From Arenicola marina (Eukaryota; Annelida; Polychaeta; Arenicolidae): a stretch of DNA of 64,000 nt. The stretch covers positions 62,001-126,000 of the forward strand of contig CAXHSH010000416.1 in NCBI GenBank assembly GCA_964019135.1. The letters run 5' to 3'. Made by a program: the position numbers and the translations under genes. The notes beneath the pieces were generated by a model. That model did not search any database. It had not been told where the DNA came from and was given only the letters and a program-made list of their open reading frames with translations. How positions within the stretch are numbered: position 1 is the stretch's first letter; each line of letters starts with the position of its first letter. Shown here piece by piece: positions 11,621-23,490 of the stretch.

Positions 11621-14600
11621 CGTCACCACGGGTCTGTCAAATGGTTGACAACTGGTCAATAGGTAGGACGGGACACTTGCCCACCACGGGTCTGTCAGAT
11701 GATTGACAACTGGTCAATGGGTAGGACGGGACACTTGCCCACCACGGGTCTGTCAGATGGGTTACAACTGGTCAATGGGTAGGACGGGACACTTGACCAC
11801 CACGTGTCTGTCAGATGGTTGACAACTGGTTAATGGGTAGGACGGGACACTTGCCCACCACGGGACTGTCAGATGGTTGACAACTGGTCAATGGGTAGGA
11901 CGGGACACTTGACCACCACGGGTCTGTCAGATGGGTTACAACTGGTCAATGGGTAGGACGGGACACTTGACCACCACGGGTCTGTCAGATGGGTTACAAC
12001 TGGTCAATGGGTAGGACGGGACACTTGACCACCACGGGTCTGTCAGATGGTTGACAACTGGTTAATGGGTAGGACGGGACACTTGCCCACCACGGGTCTG
12101 TCAGATAGGTTACAACTGGTTAATGGGTAGGACGGGACATTTGCCCACCACGGGTCTGTCAGATGGGATGCAACTGGTCAATGGGAAGGACGGGACACTT
12201 GCCCACCACGGGTCTGTCAGATGGTTGACAACTGGTCAATGGGTAGGACGGGACACTTGCCCACCACGGGTGTGTCAAATGGTTGACAACTGGTCAATAG
12301 GTAGGACGGGACACCAGCCCACCACGGGTCTGTCAGATGGTTACAACTGGTCAATGGGTAGGACGGGACACTTGACCACCACGGGTCTGTCAGATGGGTT
12401 ACAACTGGTCAATGGGTAGGACGGGACACTTGACCACCACGGGTCTGTCAGATGGTTGACAACTGGTCAATGGGTAGGACGGGACACTTGCCCACCACGG
12501 GTCTGTCAGATGGGTTACAACTGGTCAATGGGTAGGACGGGACACTTGACCACCACGGGTCTGTCAGATGGGTTACAACTGGTCAATGGGTAGGACGGGA
12601 CACTTGACCACCACGGGTCTGTCAGATGGGTTACAACTGGTCAATGGGTAGGACGGGACACTTGACCACCACAGGTCTGTCAGATGGGTTACAACTGGTC
12701 AATGGGTAGGACGGGACACTTGACCACCACGGGTCTGTCAGATGGTTGACAACTGGTCAATGGGTAGGACGGGACACTTGCCCACCACGGGTCTGTCAGA
12801 TGGTTGACAACTGGTCAATGGGTAGGACGGGACACTTGCCCACCACGGGTCTGTCAGATGGGTTACAACTGGTCAATGGGTAGGACGGGACACTTGACCA
12901 CCACGTGTCTGTCAGATGGTTGACAACTGGTTAATGGGTAGGACGGGACACTTGCCCACCACGGGTCTGTCAGATGGTTGACAACTGGCCAATGGGTAGG
13001 ACGGGACACTTGACCACCACGGGTCTGTCAGATGGGTTACAACTGGTCAATGGGTAGGACAGAACACTTGACCACCACGGGTCTGTCAGATGGGTTACAA
13101 CTGGTCAATGGGTAGGACGGGACACTTGACCACCACGGGTCTGTCAGATGGTTGACAACTGGTTAATGGGTAGGACGGGACACTTGCCCACCACGGGTCT
13201 GTCAGATGGGTTACAACTGGTTAATGGGTAGGACGGGACATTTGCCCACCACGGGTCTGTCAGATGGGATACAACTGGTCAATGGGAAGGACGGGACACT
13301 TGCCCACCACGGGTCTGTCAGATGGTTGACAACTGGTCAATGGGTAGGACGGGACACTTGACCAGCACGGGTCTGTCAGATGGGTTACAACTGGTCAATG
13401 GGTAGGACGGGACCCTTGACCACCACGGGTCTGTCAGATGGGTTACAACTTGTCAATGGGTAGGACGGGACACTTGACCACCACGGGTCTGTCAGATGGG
13501 TTACAACTGGTCAATGGGTAGGACGGGACACTTGACCACCACGGGTCTGTCAGATGGTTGACAACTGGTCAATGGGTAGGACGGGACACTTGCCCACCAC
13601 GGGTCTGTCAGATGGTTGACAACTGGTCAATGGGTAGGACGGGACACTTGACCACCACGGGTCTGTCAGATGGGTTACAACTGGTCAATGGGTAGGACGG
13701 GACACTTGACCACCACGGGTCTGTCAGATGGGTTACAACTGGTCAATGGGTAGGACGGGACACTTGACCACCACGGGTCTGTCAGATGGGTTACAACTGG
13801 TCAATGGGTAGGACGGGACACTTGACCACCACGGGTCTGTCAGATGGGTTACAACTGGTCAATGGGTAGGACGGGACACTTGACAACCACGGGTCTGTCA
13901 GATGGTTGACAACTGGTCAATGGGTAGGACGGGACACCTGCCCACCACGGGTCTGTCAGATGGTTACAACTGGTCAATGGGTAGGACGGGACACTTGCCC
14001 ATCACGGGTCTGTCAGATGGTTACAACTGGTCAATGGGTAGGACGGGACACTTGACCACCACGGGTATGTCAGATGGTTACAACTGGTCAATGGGTAGGA
14101 CGGGACACTTGCCCACCACGGGTCTGTCAGATGGGTTACAACTGGTCAATGGGTAGGACGGGACACTTGACCACCACGGGTCTGTCAGATGGGTTACAAC
14201 TGGTCAATGGGTAGGACTTGCCCCTTGACCACCACGGGTCTGTCAGATGGTTGACAACTGGTTAATGGGTAGGACGGGACACTTGCCCACCACGGGTCTG
14301 TCAGATGGGATACAACTGGTCAATGGGTAGGACGAGACACTTGACCACCACGGGTCTGTCAGATGGGTGACAACTGGTCAATGGGTAGGACGGGACACTT
14401 GCCCATCACGGGTCTGTCAGATGGTTACAACTGGTCAATGGGTAGGACGGGACACTTGCCCACCACGGGTCTGTCAGATGGGTTACAACTGGTCAATGGG
14501 TAGGACGGGACACTTGACCACCACGGGTCTGTCAGATGGTTGACAACTGGTCAATGGGTAGGACGGGACACTTGCCCATCACGGGTCTGTCAGATGGTTA

Positions 14601-17600
14601 CAACTGGTCAATGGGTAGGACGGGACACTTGCCCACCACGGGTCTGTCAGATGGGTTACAACTGGTCAATGGGTAGGAAGGGACACTTGCCCATCACGGG
14701 TCTGTCAGATGGTTACAACTGGTCAATGGGTAGGACGGGACACTTGCCCACCACGGGTCTGTCAGATGGGTTACAACTGGTCAATGGGTAGGACGGGACA
14801 CTTGCCCACCACGGGTCTGTCAGATGGTTACAACTGGTCAATGGGTAGGACGGGACACTTGACCACCACGGGTCTGTCAGATGGGTTACAACTGGTCATA
14901 GGGAAGGACGGGACTCTTGCCCACCACGGGTCTGTCAGATGGTTGACAACTGGTCAATGGGTAGGACGGGACACTTGCCCACCACGGGTCTGTCAGATGG
15001 TTACAACTGGTCAATGGGTAGGACGGGACACTTGCCCACCACGGGTCTGTCAGATGGTTACAACTGGTCAATGGGTAGGACGGGACACTTGCCCACCACG
15101 GGTCTGTCAGATGGGTTACAACTGGTCAATGGGTAGGAAGGGACACTTGCCCATCACGGGTCTGTCAGATGGGTTACAACTGGTCAATGGGTAGGACGGG
15201 ACACTTGCCCACCACGGGTCTGTCAGATGGGTTACAACTGGTCAATGGGTAGGAAGGGACACTTGCCCATCACGGGTCTGTCAGATGGTTACAACTGGTC
15301 AATGGGTAGGACGGGACACTTGCCCACCACGGGTCTGTCAGATGGGTTACAACTGGTCAATGGGTAGGACGGGACACTTGCCCACCACGGGTCTGTCAGA
15401 TGGTTACAACTGGTCAATGGGTAGGACGGGACACTTGACCACCACGGGTCTGTCAGATGGGTTACAACTGGTCATAGGGAAGGACGGGACTCTTGCCCAC
15501 CACGGGTCTGTCAGATGGTTGACAACTGGTCAATGGGTAGGACGGGACACTTGCCCACCACGGGTCTGTCAGATGGTTACAACTGGTCAATGGGTAGGAC
15601 GGGACACTTGCCCACCACGGGTCTGTCAGATGGTTACAACTGGTCAATGGGTAGGACGGGACACTTGCCCACCACGGGTCTGTCAGATGGGTTACAACTG
15701 GTCAATGGGTAGGAAGGGACACTTGCCCATCACGGGTCTGTCAGATGGGTTACAACTGGTCAATGGGTAGGACGGGACACTTGACCACCACGGGTCTGTC
15801 AGATGGTTGACAACTGGTCAATGGGTAGGACGGGACACTTGCCCATCACGGGTCTGTCAGATGGTTACAACTGGTCAATGGGTAGGACGGGACACTTGCC
15901 CACCACGGGTCTGTCAGATGGGTTACAACTGGTCAATGGGTAGGACGAGACACTTGACCACCACGGGTCTGTCAGATGGTTGACAACTGGTCAATGGGTA
16001 GGACGGGACACTTGCCCATCACGGGTCTGTCAGATGGTTACAACTGGTCAATGGGTAGGACGGGACACTTGCCCACCACGGGTCTGTCAGATGGGTTACA
16101 ACTGGTCAATGGGTAGGAAGGGACACTTGACCACCACGGGTCTGTCAGATGGTTGACACTGGTCAATGGGTATGACGGGACACTTGCCCACCACGGGTCT
16201 GTCAGATGGGTTACAACTGGTCAATGGGTAGGACGGGACACTTGACCACCACGGGTCTGTCAGATGGGTTACAACTGGTCAATGGGTAGGACGGGACACT
16301 TGACCACCACGGGTCTGTCAGATGGGTTACAACTGGTCAATGGGTAGGACGGGACACTTGACCACCACAGGTCTGTCAGATGGGTTACAACTGGTCAATG
16401 GGTAGGACGGGACACTTGACCACCACGGGTCTGTCAGATGGTTGACAACTGGTCAATGGGTAGGACGGGACACTTGCCCACCATGGGTCTGTCAGATGGT
16501 TGACAACTGGTCAATGGGTAGGACGGGACACTTGCCCACCACGGGTCTGTCAGATGGGTTACAACTGGTCAATGGGTAGGACGGGACACTTGACCACCAC
16601 GTGTCTGTCAGATGGTTGACAACTGGTTAATGGGTAGGACGGGACACTTGCCCACCACGGGTCTGTCAGATGGTTGACAACTGGTCAATGGGTAGGACGG
16701 GACACTTGACCACCACGGGTCTGTCAGATGGGTTACAACTGGTCAATGGGTAGGACGGGACACTTGACCACCACGGGTCTGTCAGATGGTTGACAACTGG
16801 TTAATGGGTAGGACGGGACACTTGCCCACCACGGGTCTGTCAGATGGGTTACAACTGGTCAATGGGTAGGACGGGACACTTGCCCACCACGGGTCTGTCA
16901 GATGGTTGACAACTGGTCAATGGGTAGGACGGGACACTTGCCCACCACGGGTCTGTCAGATGGGTTACAACTGGTCAATGGGTAGGACGGGACACTTGAC
17001 CACCACGTGTCTGTCAGATGGTTGACAACTGGTTAATGGGTAGGACGGGACACTTGCCCACCACGGGTCTGTCAGATGGTTGACAACTGGTCAATGGGTA
17101 GGACGGGACACTTGACCACCACGGGTCTGTCAGATGGGTTACAACTGGTCAATGGGTAGGACGGGACACTTGACCACCACGGGTCTGTCAGATGGGTTAC
17201 AACTGGTCAATGGGTAGGACGGGACACTTGACCACCACGGGTCTGTCAGATGGTTGACAACTGGTTAATGGGTAGGACGGGACACTTGCCCACCACGGGT
17301 CTGTCAGATGGGTTACAACTGGTTAATGGGTAGGACGGGACATTTGCCCACCACGGGTCTGTCAGATGGGATACAACTGGTCAATGGGAAGGACGGGACA
17401 CTTGCCCACCACGGGTCTGTCAGATGGTTGACAACTGGTCAATGGGTAGGACGGGACACTTGCCCACCACGGGTCTGTCAGATGGTTACAACTGGTCAAT
17501 TGGTAGGACGGGACACTTGACCACCACGGGTCTGTCAGATGGTTACAACTGGTCAATGGGTAGGACGGGACACTTGACCACCACGGGTCTGTCAGATGGT

Positions 17601-18033
17601 TACAACTGGTAAATGGGTAGAACGGGACACTTGCCCACCAATTGTCTGTCAGATGGGTTACAACTGGTCAATGGGTAGGACTTGCCCCTTGACCACCACG
17701 GGTCTGTCAGATGGTTGACAACTGGTCAATGGGTAGGACGGGACACTTGCCCACCACGGGTCTGTCAGATGGTTACAACTGGTCAATGGGTAGGACGGGA
17801 CACTTGATCACCACGGGTCTGTCAGATGGTTGACAACTGGTCAATGGGTAGGACGGGACACTTGCCCACCACGGGTCTGTCAGATGGTTGACAACTGGTC
17901 AATGGGTAGGACGGGACACTTGCCCACCACGGGTCTGTCAGATGGGTTACAACTGGTTAATGGGTAGGACGGGACACTTGACCACCACGGGTCTGTCAGA
18001 TGAGTTACAACTGGTTAATGAGTTAAAACACCT
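11621..18033 (+). repeat. 57/58-bp minisatellite, main array (about 110 units)
   Basis: Uninterrupted head-to-tail units of the same family as 890-2000, ending in a degenerate unit (AACTGGTTAATGAGTTAAAAC). Variant units show nested block duplication. A CCACGTG variant at 11800, 12901 and 17003 is followed in each case exactly 338 bases later by a CATTTGCCC variant (12138, 13239, 17341); a further CCACGTG lies at 16597. A rare ACAGG variant occurs at 12671 and 16367. Frames of 60-160 codons here are repeat artefacts. Confidence 0.97.
14600..15782 (+). repeat. 576-bp (ten-unit) perfect tandem duplication within the minisatellite
   Basis: About 14600-15206 and 15176-15782 repeat at a period of 576 bases with no difference that I noticed. 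The shared variants include GGTCATAGGGAAGGACGGGA and two AGGAAGGGACAC units. The perfect match across ten otherwise variable units points to a very recent duplication or an assembly duplication. Confidence 0.85.
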
Positions 18034-18144
18034 TCTTATTATCAAGTGGGATTTCTTAAGCAATTGGGATTTATATGAAATGTTTTCATGTTTTCAAATC
18101 TGGCCCGTGTCACTTATTTCCATTGGGTTTCTCATATTATTTGA

Positions 18145-18303
18145 GACCCGGGCCTTGATATCAAGGCCCAGGTCGCCGTTTTACAGCTTTTCCTGCAGAC
18201 TCACACCTCCGACCCAGGCCTTGATATCAAGGCCCGGGTCGGTGTGAGTCTTCAGGAAAAGCTGTAAAACCGCGACCCAGGCCTTGATATCAAGGCCCGG
18301 GTC
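18145..18303. repeat. Compound palindrome: three 30-bp palindromes joined by inverted arms
   Basis: Near-perfect 30-bp palindromes (GACCCGGGCCTTGATATCAA and onward) lie at 18145-18174, 18211-18240 and 18274-18303. The linkers 18175-18210 and 18241-18273 are reverse complements of each other over about 30 bases with one or two mismatches (ACAGCTTTTCCTG against CAGGAAAAGCTGT). The whole 159 bases is therefore one large palindrome centred near 18225, able to form a long hairpin or cruciform. It begins about 110 bases past the end of the minisatellite. Confidence 0.95.
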
Positions 18304-20585
18304 GGAGGATCGAGATGCGTTTCGGAGCCACACTGTATCCAGCCCAAGCCACTTCACCTCTCCGCAGGTGGCCTGTCGCTATCAGCCTATTAAGTTAAGT
18401 ACCACCACCCATCCCGCCCCGCCCCCCGTCGGTGTACGTGCGACCTGGCCGCCGATTTACTACAGGTTGGCCAATACAAGTACTTGAGGCGAGGGTGCAA
18501 TAATCGTATGGTTGGGTGAATCACGCCCGAAAAATAATTCCATGTGGCTTGTAGTACATTGTCTTAGGAGGCAAACTTCAGCCGGCGAAATCGTTTGACG
18601 TCGCTAGAGATGGTATTAAGCGGTTTTACTTTCAAGACAAAAAAGAGATGATGTGAAAACTATTTATTAAGCTGACACTAACACTAGTAACAGGATGCAC
18701 GATTACACAACACATTGCCTTTCAATTACATCATGCTAATGCAGCTAATCCCAAGACCCCCCCCCCTTCCCCTTCCCTTCACCGCCACACTCCTCCGCGG
18801 CCGACTTAATCGGCGGCCAGGTTGAAGCGCTGCCAAAGCGTACGTGCCCCCCGCCCCCTCCCTCTCGCCCTTCACTAACCACCAGACACCTACACACCCC
18901 ACGTTTGAGTTAATTACTATCTGTCTACCCTACCTCATGTCTTAAATCAAGCTCACCAAGAGGGCATCAGGACATCTGGCAGCCGCGCCTCCTTATATAC
19001 CCCTCCCACACCCCCGCCCCTCCCTCCACAACATATCTGTCTGGACCTAGCAGCCCTAGCAGAGATATTGTTCTCGTTACTGGAGCAAATAGTGCAGTTG
19101 GTTCATTTTCACCAACTTAGGCAACAGCTACCATCACTATGATTTCATAAGTAGGTATAATAAAACCCAGGCCGCTGATATAATTTCTCGGCCGCGCCCT
19201 AATTGACGCCAAAACGACGCTTCTCTCAAGAAAGTATTCTCTTTCATATTTTGCCTAACTGATTGCAGGAATCACTGTAAATGAAAAACAGTAACATCTG
19301 GGATATCATATGCCACATATACTAGAATGTAACGATCGACGTTACGGACAGAGTATGAAGGTTAATAATGTATATAGAGAAAAGGTACATTCGCCAAAAG
19401 CAATTAAGCCCGTGCAGCATGTGCAGCTAATGAATATCCAATTAAAGAACCTGAAAACCCTCCCTAGCCCCTTATCTGTGCTTTGCCAGCCCGAATGTAA
19501 TCCCCATAGCCCCTCGCTGTTAGTTGCTCCAGCCAGCCCGAACATCCACATATTTAAATGTCACGTAATTATTAAGCCTCCACCTGGCCACACACCCACA
19601 CACACACATCCGCGTAGTTTAAACGTATACCAAGGTTCGTTCTCTGTCGCGGGTCAAGGTAAAATTCATGTTTTTGAAATGGGGGGCGTAGTGATGTAGT
19701 TAGTAGCAAGCTGATTGTGTGCAATGCGTGTGCAATGTGTGCGGCAAATTGTTTACAAATCAAGGGGTGTATGAAAATCTGGCTAGGGCTCAAGTCACCA
19801 GGATCTTGGAGGCCCAGCTTGTGTGGCTTGTGACGTTTTCTTTCAGGGTTGATGCACTCACTCCTGTAGCAGCTTGATCACGCCTGACACCCAGATCAGA
19901 GGAAAGATAAACCAGATGCTCTCTTAGCCCCTCCACACCCCGCCCCATTCCATAATAACGTTATAATAGGCCCTCCCACCCGCAACTCCCCCATCTCTCC
20001 TTCGTCTGAACCCATACACACGCTCTAATAGCTGCACCCCCCCCCCCACCCCACGCCGCGCAGGGAGTAAAGAAAGTGCTTCACGCATGAAACGCAGCCC
20101 CGTAGAGACCCCTGTGTCATGTAGCGTACTCTCTGGCGCGTCTGCGCCCGGCCGCCACCTTTCTATTCAGATAAGATGGACATCGGACGCAGGTCAGCCA
20201 GTGCAGAGGGCGGGAAACTGGTCAACGGTTCGCTAATGTGCATGCATGGTAGTTGAATACCATGAAACGTGCGTCGATGATCAGTCCTTCATTATCAGCA
20301 CTCAGCATTATGGCGCAGGGTAGTATACACATGTAGGGTGGGGGGGGGATTACCGAACGAAGCCCCAGCAAACACGTACCAAGAAATGCCTAAGACCGCA
20401 TTAAATTTAAGCGAGACTAACTAATTATAACTTATAATATATAAGTATCTATATAAATATATATTTGTATATGTGTTGGCTAATACTTCAGTCAGGCGTC
20501 CTGATCTCTAATAAGCGCCGGTCTAATATTTGCGAGGACACATAACTTGTATTTTGAGCGAACAACACATACAGCGGAGCCACGG
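18304..20585. other. Non-coding interior of the element with C tracts
   Basis: No gene that I can defend. Features seen: a 15-base inverted pair, ACCTGGCCGCCGATT at 18443-18457 and AATCGGCGGCCAGGT at 18808-18822; poly-C or C-rich tracts near 18760, 18845, 19005 and 20037; a poly-G tract near 20340; and an AT-rich stretch at 20425-20480. A 129-codon plus-strand frame at 19310-19699 has low-complexity Pro/His-rich content and no recognisable domain. Confidence 0.6.
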
Positions 20586-20845
20586 ATCGGGGTAACCCCC
20601 TAATTTATAGCGAACACTCGGTCATAGCTATATTCAGCCCCCCCCCCCCTCGCCTTTTTTCTTAACCCACGTGGATCGATAATTCCAAGCTTAGCTAAGG
20701 GAACATTTGGTCATGGCTATATTCAGCATATGAGAATTTTCCCCCACCCCACTTCCCATGTCCTTTAACCCACGTGGATCGGTAATCGCATGCTAAGCTA
20801 AGCGGAAACTTGATCATAGGTACCTATATTTAGCGACTTTAACAT
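20586..20845 (+). repeat. Diverged tandem repeats of about 100 bp (three partial copies)
   Basis: GCGAACACTCGGTCATAGCT at about 20609, GGGAACATTTGGTCATGGCT at about 20699 and a third diverged start at about 20801 each lead into TATATTCAGC or TATATTTAGC. The first two are followed by a C-rich tract and then TTAACCCACGTGGATCG. The copies differ mainly in the length of the C tract. Confidence 0.7.
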
Positions 20846-21276
20846 GGCCAATCCCATTATGAAGCCTCGATACGCCAAACGACGAACGACGCGGTGACGC
20901 TTAATCCATCATATAACTCGGTCGATGTACATAGTCGCAGTCGCTACTAACCCCTAAGTTTCGTTTTCCTAAAGCTATGCTTGACGTGCTCGTATATTTT
21001 GGTATCTAGTCCCCCCCCTCCCCCTCCTCTCCCTGCCAGGGTCACAATTCGTAGTAGGGGTCTCCACTGCTACGCTTCTCTGCTTTGTGTTACAGGGGTA
21101 GGTAAACCACCGCCGTAAAAATATATGTTACACTGAATAGATGTTTGTAGATTTTGTAAATTACATTCCCTATCAAGTTCTAAGGAATGAAAAAAAATAG
21201 GTTTGATTACTATTGCAATTTGTGGGGCCTGACCCTTGATTCACCACAGGCTGCCTGGAATATTAGGGATAAAGGT
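20846..21276. other. Non-coding stretch, nothing recognised
   Basis: Contains a C-rich tract at about 21010-21035 and a short poly-A run near 21190. No frame, RNA gene or mobile element is recognised. Confidence 0.5.
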
Positions 21277-21350
21277 CGCTTGCGTTAAAGGGATTATATT
21301 GCAGTAAACGCACCGCTTGCGTTAAAGTGATTATATTGCAGTAAACGCAC
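21277..21350 (+). repeat. Two copies of a 37-bp repeat with internal dyad
   Basis: CGCTTGCGTTAAAGGGATTA and onward at 21277-21313 is repeated at 21314-21350 with a single difference. Each copy carries TGCGTT and AACGCA as inverted arms around a central loop. Confidence 0.9.
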
Positions 21351-21406
21351 GTGTAAACAATATAAGCAACTATGCGGGGATGATATTAGTGGCTTATCTG
21401 TATCTT

Positions 21407-21469
21407 CAATTTTAAAAGACGTCATATCACATCGTGACGCATAAATGCAAGATATGTAGTCTTTTAAAA
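21407..21469. repeat. Inverted repeat with 12-bp arms
   Basis: ATTTTAAAAGAC near 21409 and GTCTTTTAAAAT near 21457 are perfect reverse complements about 36 bases apart. The arms are AT-rich. No T-run or gene end suggests a terminator. Confidence 0.75.
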
Positions 21470-21871
21470 TCGCAATGGGTGTGTTATTTCAAGAACCACC
21501 TTAGTTCAGGGCAGACTAAACAATAGGTGAGCGATGTGATACCCCAGCGGTTGTCAGCGATTAGGTACCATTATCGCTGGAGACGGGAGGCAGCAGGGTC
21601 CACATGTTTCGGTGGTATACCAGGGTACGCAGCAATGGGTGAGGTATGCACATTTAGACATGGGCCGATTAAAGGATGTGCCGCGATCAGATAAGAGATG
21701 CATACGGGCTGGCTAGCACGCTGGGCACTTCCCTTGGGAAAAACCTACATATATATCTATGTTTGCGGAACAGCGTATAAGTGGCCTTTCTAACATTTTG
21801 GCCGTCATTTTCACAGCCCAAAGAATTACCTATCTTCTTTTTTCTCTGAATGCATGTCTCAGATTTTATCG

Positions 21872-21911
21872 GGCTAGGATACTTCAAAGCTGGCTAGGAT
21901 ACTTCAAAGCT
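21872..21911 (+). repeat. 20-bp perfect tandem duplication
   Basis: GGCTAGGATACTTCAAAGCT occurs twice head to tail, at 21872-21891 and 21892-21911. It looks like a simple slippage duplication. Confidence 0.95.
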
Positions 21912-22189
21912 GCTTGTGCACGGTATTGAGCCTGACTCAATTGAGTATTGACTGTTCGGTTAATTGCTATTCGCTTTCTACGTTGATCGCATTTTATAGT
22001 TGTGAAAAATATGCCGTCCCTTCCACGATTACGACTGTCGACTGAACACCGACAGCAAGATCTCTTACTTAAGCGCCGCGCGAGAGTGAAACACCGAAAC
22101 GATCGGAAGTGTATCCGTAAGCGCAATCGTTATATAAAGACGAAATAACATTACTGCACGTGAATAACCACGTTGGTTATGCCGCAGGG

Positions 22190-22680
22190 GAGCAGGACAA
22201 CTCCCCTCCGGAAAATTCCCCCCCAGATAATCCCCCCTCCCGGACAACTCCCCCCCCTCCCGACAATTCCCCCCCGGACAATTCCCCCATAGGACAATTC
22301 CCCCCCGGACAACTCCCACCCGGACAATTCCCCCCCTGACAATGCTCCCCTAGGACAAGTCCCCCCCGGAAAACTCCCCCCCGGACAATTCCCCCCCGGA
22401 CAACTCCCCCCCCCCCCCGGACAACTCCTCCCCGGACAATTCCCCCCTAGGACAATTCCCCTCGGACAACTCCCCCAGGACAATTCCCCCCCGGAAAATT
22501 CCCCCCCGGTCAGTCCCCACCCCCCCAGATAATTCCTCTCCGGACAACTCCCCCCAGACAATTTCCCCTAGGACAATTCCCCCCAGGACAACTTCCCCAT
22601 ACAATTCCCCCCCGGACAATTCTTCCCCGGTCAATTCCCCCCTAGGACAATTCCCCCCCCCCCTCCCCCGAGACAATATC
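22190..22680 (+). repeat. C-rich minisatellite (about 15-bp unit, GGACAATTCCCCCC)
   Basis: More than thirty degenerate units of GGACAATTCCCCCC or GGACAACTCCCCCC, some joined by CCTAGG. Minus-strand frames through it encode only Gly/Glu/Leu/Ser/Cys-rich repeats and are not genes. The opposite strand is G-rich, with runs of four to seven G, and could form G-quadruplexes. Confidence 0.95.
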
Positions 22681-23268
22681 TCCGACACTGTCACCCACAT
22701 CATCCCAAACGGAGACGCCCCCCCTCCTCCCGCCAATCCCCACCGGTCAAACCCCAACTCAGTACCACAAACACTGTATGTCGTGCGTGTGAAGGAGCTT
22801 GGCGCTATCTGTTCTGTAACACCCGTTAGGTTGCATTGTGGATGTGTAGGTTTCATATTATATTTCCATGTACACTGAGAAGTTCTGTCTCAACAAGCCC
22901 ACAATAAGCCCTGGGCCTTCTTTAACATTAGAATTTGGAACCACATCAATCGCGCAGACGTATTAGAGAGACCCAGCGGCTATGAAGGGGTGGGGCGGGG
23001 GGGTGGGGGGTGGCCTATGTTATCGCGATCACACAAATCCTCCTATAGGTCAGATTCGCGGGCGAAATTAAGTTTGTCAGTTTTTTTTTAGGCTCCCAGA
23101 ATTTTTGAGTATCAATACTGAAAAAGTTGTGACCATTCAAAGCCGACGTGCGAGTTAATATCAAATATATCTGAATAATTCATACTCCTGTGCCGGTATG
23201 GGTATTTTGGATACTTAGGCCTGTCTGGTGGGGAAGGGCGTCGGGGGTTTCCAGGCTCGAGCAGTCCT
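22681..23268. other. Non-coding spacer between C-rich arrays
   Basis: Contains a G-rich tract at about 22988-23012 and a T run near 23080. No gene or known element is recognised. Confidence 0.5.
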
Positions 23269-23490
23269 CGATTGTCTGGGGTGGGCATTGTCCGGGGGTG
23301 GCGTGGGAGGGGGGTTGTCTTGCTCCTGTTGTCAGAGAGAAAAGATTTGCCGGGGAGCAGGACAACCCCCCCCCCCAGACAATACCCCCCCTCCCCACCT
23401 AGGACAATTCTTCCCCGCTCGTTCACCCTGACACCCCACTCCTTCCTTCGGACAATTGCTTGCCCCCCGACAACTCCCCCACAGGAAAAT
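23269..23490. repeat. Small inverted array of the C-rich minisatellite
   Basis: G-rich units (ATTGTCTGGGGTGGG, ATTGTCCGGGGG) at 23269-23320 face C-rich units (GACAACCCC, GACAATACCCC, GGACAATTC) at 23354-23490. The arms GGGGTTGTCTTGCTCC (23311-23326) and GGAGCAGGACAACCCC (23354-23369) pair with one mismatch. GGGGAGCAGGACAAC also occurs at about 22186, at the start of the larger array. Confidence 0.85.

Noticed and set aside
890-18033. CRISPR array
   Set aside because: The 57/58-bp units are contiguous with no unique spacers, and the context is eukaryotic satellite DNA.
850-18247. Frames of 60-160 codons repeating WSMGRTGHLP and TTGLSDG
   Set aside because: They are translations of runs of the 57-bp unit; 58-bp units break the frame, and both strands are open in the same places.
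19310-19699. 129-codon plus-strand frame in the interior of the large element
   Set aside because: No recognisable domain, low-complexity Pro/His segments, overlapping frames on the other strand and no supporting context. Kept only as a remote possibility.
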